Below, one piece after another: positions 52,190 to 53,570 of a stretch of DNA of 53,570 nucleotides (position 1 is the stretch's first letter; every line of letters begins with the position of its first letter). A model generated the notes under the pieces. That model made no database searches, was not told the DNA's origin, and saw only the letters and a program-made list of their open reading frames with translations. Source of the stretch: a virus. The translations under genes and the position numbers were made by a program. The DNA lies in the IMG/VR virus record IMGVR_UViG_3300021185_004305, positions 1 through 53,570 of that record. One strand, 5' to 3'.

Positions 52190-52942
52190 TTATAAGTAAT
52201 CAGTATCTATAAAATCATTATTCTTTTCTACACCAAACTTTTCTTTTTCTGTTCTGAAATCCCCATGTTCAAGATAATCATTTAACATTCTCTTTTGATG
52301 TATTTTCATTACATTGACAACTTTAGTAATGTAGTGAGTTTTACAATCAGTCATTTCTCTGATTAACAGATATAAATGTTTTTTATTAAAGTTTTCAATA
52401 TGCTCACTTCTTCTAAATAATTCTAATACAGCATCTGCTATTTGTAAATCTCTTTTCTTTGTAAAGATTGAGTTTAAATTACTATCCCAAAATTCTAACA
52501 TCAATTGTTTAAAATCTTTGAATTCATTATTTTCTTCAACTTCATTAAAATCATTTTCAGGATTCCATGTTTCGGGCATCTGTGAAAGGAGATTGTTTTG
52601 TTTCCATCTTTTGTAGTTACCATTATTTTTTAAAATTAAATGGTTCTTTGCTATAATTGTAAAGTAAGAAAATGCTCTACCTTTACCAGGTTTGAACATA
52701 TGCATTTTTTCTACCATCGTAGATACTACTTCTGTTTGGATATCTTTTTTTGGTACATCGAAATAAGAAAACTTGAATGTATTAAGAACATTTTCTGCAA
52801 GTTTTTCGAATGGGTATTTGATTCCTTCTTCATATATCTGAGACCTTTCTTCAAAATTATCACTTGCATTATATTTTATTATTGCTTCCTGTGCAGGTGT
52901 ACCAAAATAAATTTTGGATTTTTTTCTCCTTTTTTTCGCCAT
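52190..52942 (-). CDS. Late transcription sigma factor, gp55-like
   Basis: A 250-aa protein resembling T4 gp55. Basic N-terminus (MAKKRRKKSKIYFGTPAQEA), then a region-2-like helix set: DIQTEVVSTMVEKMHMFKPG, KGRAFSYFTIIAKNHLILKN and NYKRWKQNN, in which the F-S-Y-F-(T/x)-I-I-A-K-N-H element corresponds to the sigma 2.2-2.4 helix that binds core polymerase and the -10 region. A C-terminal helical part (LREMTDCKTHYITKVVNVMK-type) may hold the residual promoter-binding helix. gp55 directs host polymerase to late promoters in T4. Longer than T4 gp55 (185 aa). It is cotranscribed with the carbamoyltransferase. Confidence 0.78.
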   Translation of the reverse strand: MAKKRRKKSKIYFGTPAQEAIIKYNASDNFEERSQIYEEGIKYPFEKLAENVLNTFKFSYFDVPKKDIQTEVVSTMVEKMHMFKPGKGRAFSYFTIIAKNHLILKNNGNYKRWKQNNLLSQMPETWNPENDFNEVEENNEFKDFKQLMLEFWDSNLNSIFTKKRDLQIADAVLELFRRSEHIENFNKKHLYLLIREMTDCKTHYITKVVNVMKIHQKRMLNDYLEHGDFRTEKEKFGVEKNNDFIDTDYL

Positions 52943-53217
52943 TATATTTCGTTGTTTAACTCTTCTATTATTTTTTTTATTTCACTAAAGCTTATACCAA
53001 CCTCATCATCTTTTTCAAATGCTTGTTTAGTATCTAGTTTTCTCATTGAAGTTAATGCATTTTCTACCTTATCTCTAGTTGAATAAATGGTATTTACTAC
53101 CCTATCTTCTAATTGTTCGTTTTGTTTTAATAGGTTTCGAACTCCTATTAGTAGTACGATATTTATGACTACCGAAATTCCTATAACAATATTATAGGTA
53201 GTTAATAATTCTATCAT
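52942..53217 (-). CDS. Small membrane-anchored coiled-coil protein (91 aa)
   Basis: A 91-aa protein with one N-terminal hydrophobic segment (NIVIGISVVINIVLLIGV, about 9-26) followed by a helical, charged body (LLKQNEQLEDRVVNTIYST, SEIKKIIEELNNEI). No signal cleavage site is clear, so it is probably an inner-membrane protein with a cytoplasmic or periplasmic coil. It shares one base with the sigma gene start (TAATG junction) and overlaps the hydrolase gene by 4 nt. An i-spanin-like role is possible but not shown. Confidence 0.6.
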   Translation of the reverse strand: MIELLTTYNIVIGISVVINIVLLIGVRNLLKQNEQLEDRVVNTIYSTRDKVENALTSMRKLDTKQAFEKDDEVGISFSEIKKIIEELNNEI

Positions 53218-53570
53218 GAATTTGGTTTTAATTTAATTTCATAACCACTAAACTTATTCATATAAGAAGTGATTTTTGTTCCATTACCATCCTTAAAAAC
53301 TTTTCCATTTTTAAAGTATCGTTTTACAGAACCCTGTCCTCCAAGATGTGCAGCTGCTAATATACCACTTTCTGTTATTAACATTCCATTAACAGTTTGT
53401 CCATCGAATACATCAATGTACTTTTGTAATTTTTCTTTGTTGTGTAGTAATAAAGCCATCATTGCTTCTTCTTGTAGTTGTGGGTTATTTAGAAATTCTT
53501 GTTTAGTTACTTTGAATCCTAATCCTTTTAAAGTACTTCTTCCAAATTGATACTTACCCATGTATCCCCA
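53214..53570 (-). CDS. Peptidoglycan hydrolase, lysozyme/transglycosylase-like (5' end outside window)
   Basis: C-terminal part of a cell-wall hydrolase. The frame stays open to the window end: codons before the ATG at 53561 read W-G-Y, giving WGYMGKYQFGRSTLKGLGF, a phage lysozyme/lytic-transglycosylase consensus, so the true start and the catalytic Glu lie outside. Further parts: FLNNPQLQEEAMMALLLHNK, and ILAAAHLGGQGSVKRYFKNG with an A-A-H-L-G-G element, ending in a short polar tail. It could be the tail-associated lysozyme that the spike protein lacks, or the endolysin. Confidence 0.7.
   Translation of the reverse strand, partial: WGYMGKYQFGRSTLKGLGFKVTKQEFLNNPQLQEEAMMALLLHNKEKLQKYIDVFDGQTVNGMLITESGILAAAHLGGQGSVKRYFKNGKVFKDGNGTKITSYMNKFSGYEIKLKPNS

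Overview
This window is an AT-rich, tightly packed, almost one-directional stretch (nearly every gene on the minus strand) of a large tailed phage with a T4-type contractile-tail programme. Diagnostic genes are a gp55-like late sigma factor, gp25-like and gp6-like baseplate wedge proteins, a gp5-like baseplate spike, a DnaG-type primase and a gp47-gp46-like nuclease/ATPase. The structural proteins resemble those of uncultured marine myoviruses. Cysteine repeats of the CTD..A.NYN..A..DDGSC type and the low GC would fit a Bacteroidota host, but the host cannot be fixed from this sequence.

Layout, in the direction of transcription (high to low coordinates): (1) 53570-50477: end of a peptidoglycan hydrolase, a membrane/coiled-coil protein, the late sigma factor and an O-carbamoyltransferase, closed by a terminator. 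(2) 50193-49963: a holin-like membrane protein and a terminator. (3) 49861-32272: the tail/baseplate block (spike, gp25, gp6, several very large baseplate or fibre proteins), closed by a terminator. (4) 32192-29196: a GT25 glycosyltransferase, another virion protein, a 59-aa gene, a sulfotransferase and a GIY-YIG protein. (5) 29157-25058: primase and a fused SbcD/SbcC (gp47-gp46) protein. (6) 24895-25068: the only convincing plus-strand gene, a 57-aa ribbon-helix-helix protein. (7) 24815-16468: a 2447-aa tail fibre carrying a Hint (intein-like) domain, followed by a GT4-like glycosyltransferase. (8) 16408-1: a 17-gene operon-like run of sugar-nucleotide enzymes, glycosyltransferases, two radical SAM enzymes, a methyltransferase, a cytidylyltransferase-like enzyme and an SGNH hydrolase, mostly joined by ATGA-type overlaps.

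How the parts may work together: nearly every intergenic gap longer than about 30 bases carries the same AT motif (coding strand ATATTTATA) 17-31 nt before a start codon. Together with the gp55-like gene this suggests a late-promoter network driving both the tail genes and the glycan operon. The virion would therefore be made at the same time as enzymes that build, transfer and decorate sugars (nucleotidyl-, galactosyl-, sulfo-, carbamoyl- and methyl-transferases). The most unusual elements are three beta-4-galactosyltransferase-like (GT7) proteins with a LamG-like lectin domain inserted in the catalytic domain, the paired radical SAM enzymes around a LamG-like protein, and the Hint domain in the fibre. 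No tRNA, CRISPR array or insertion sequence was seen.
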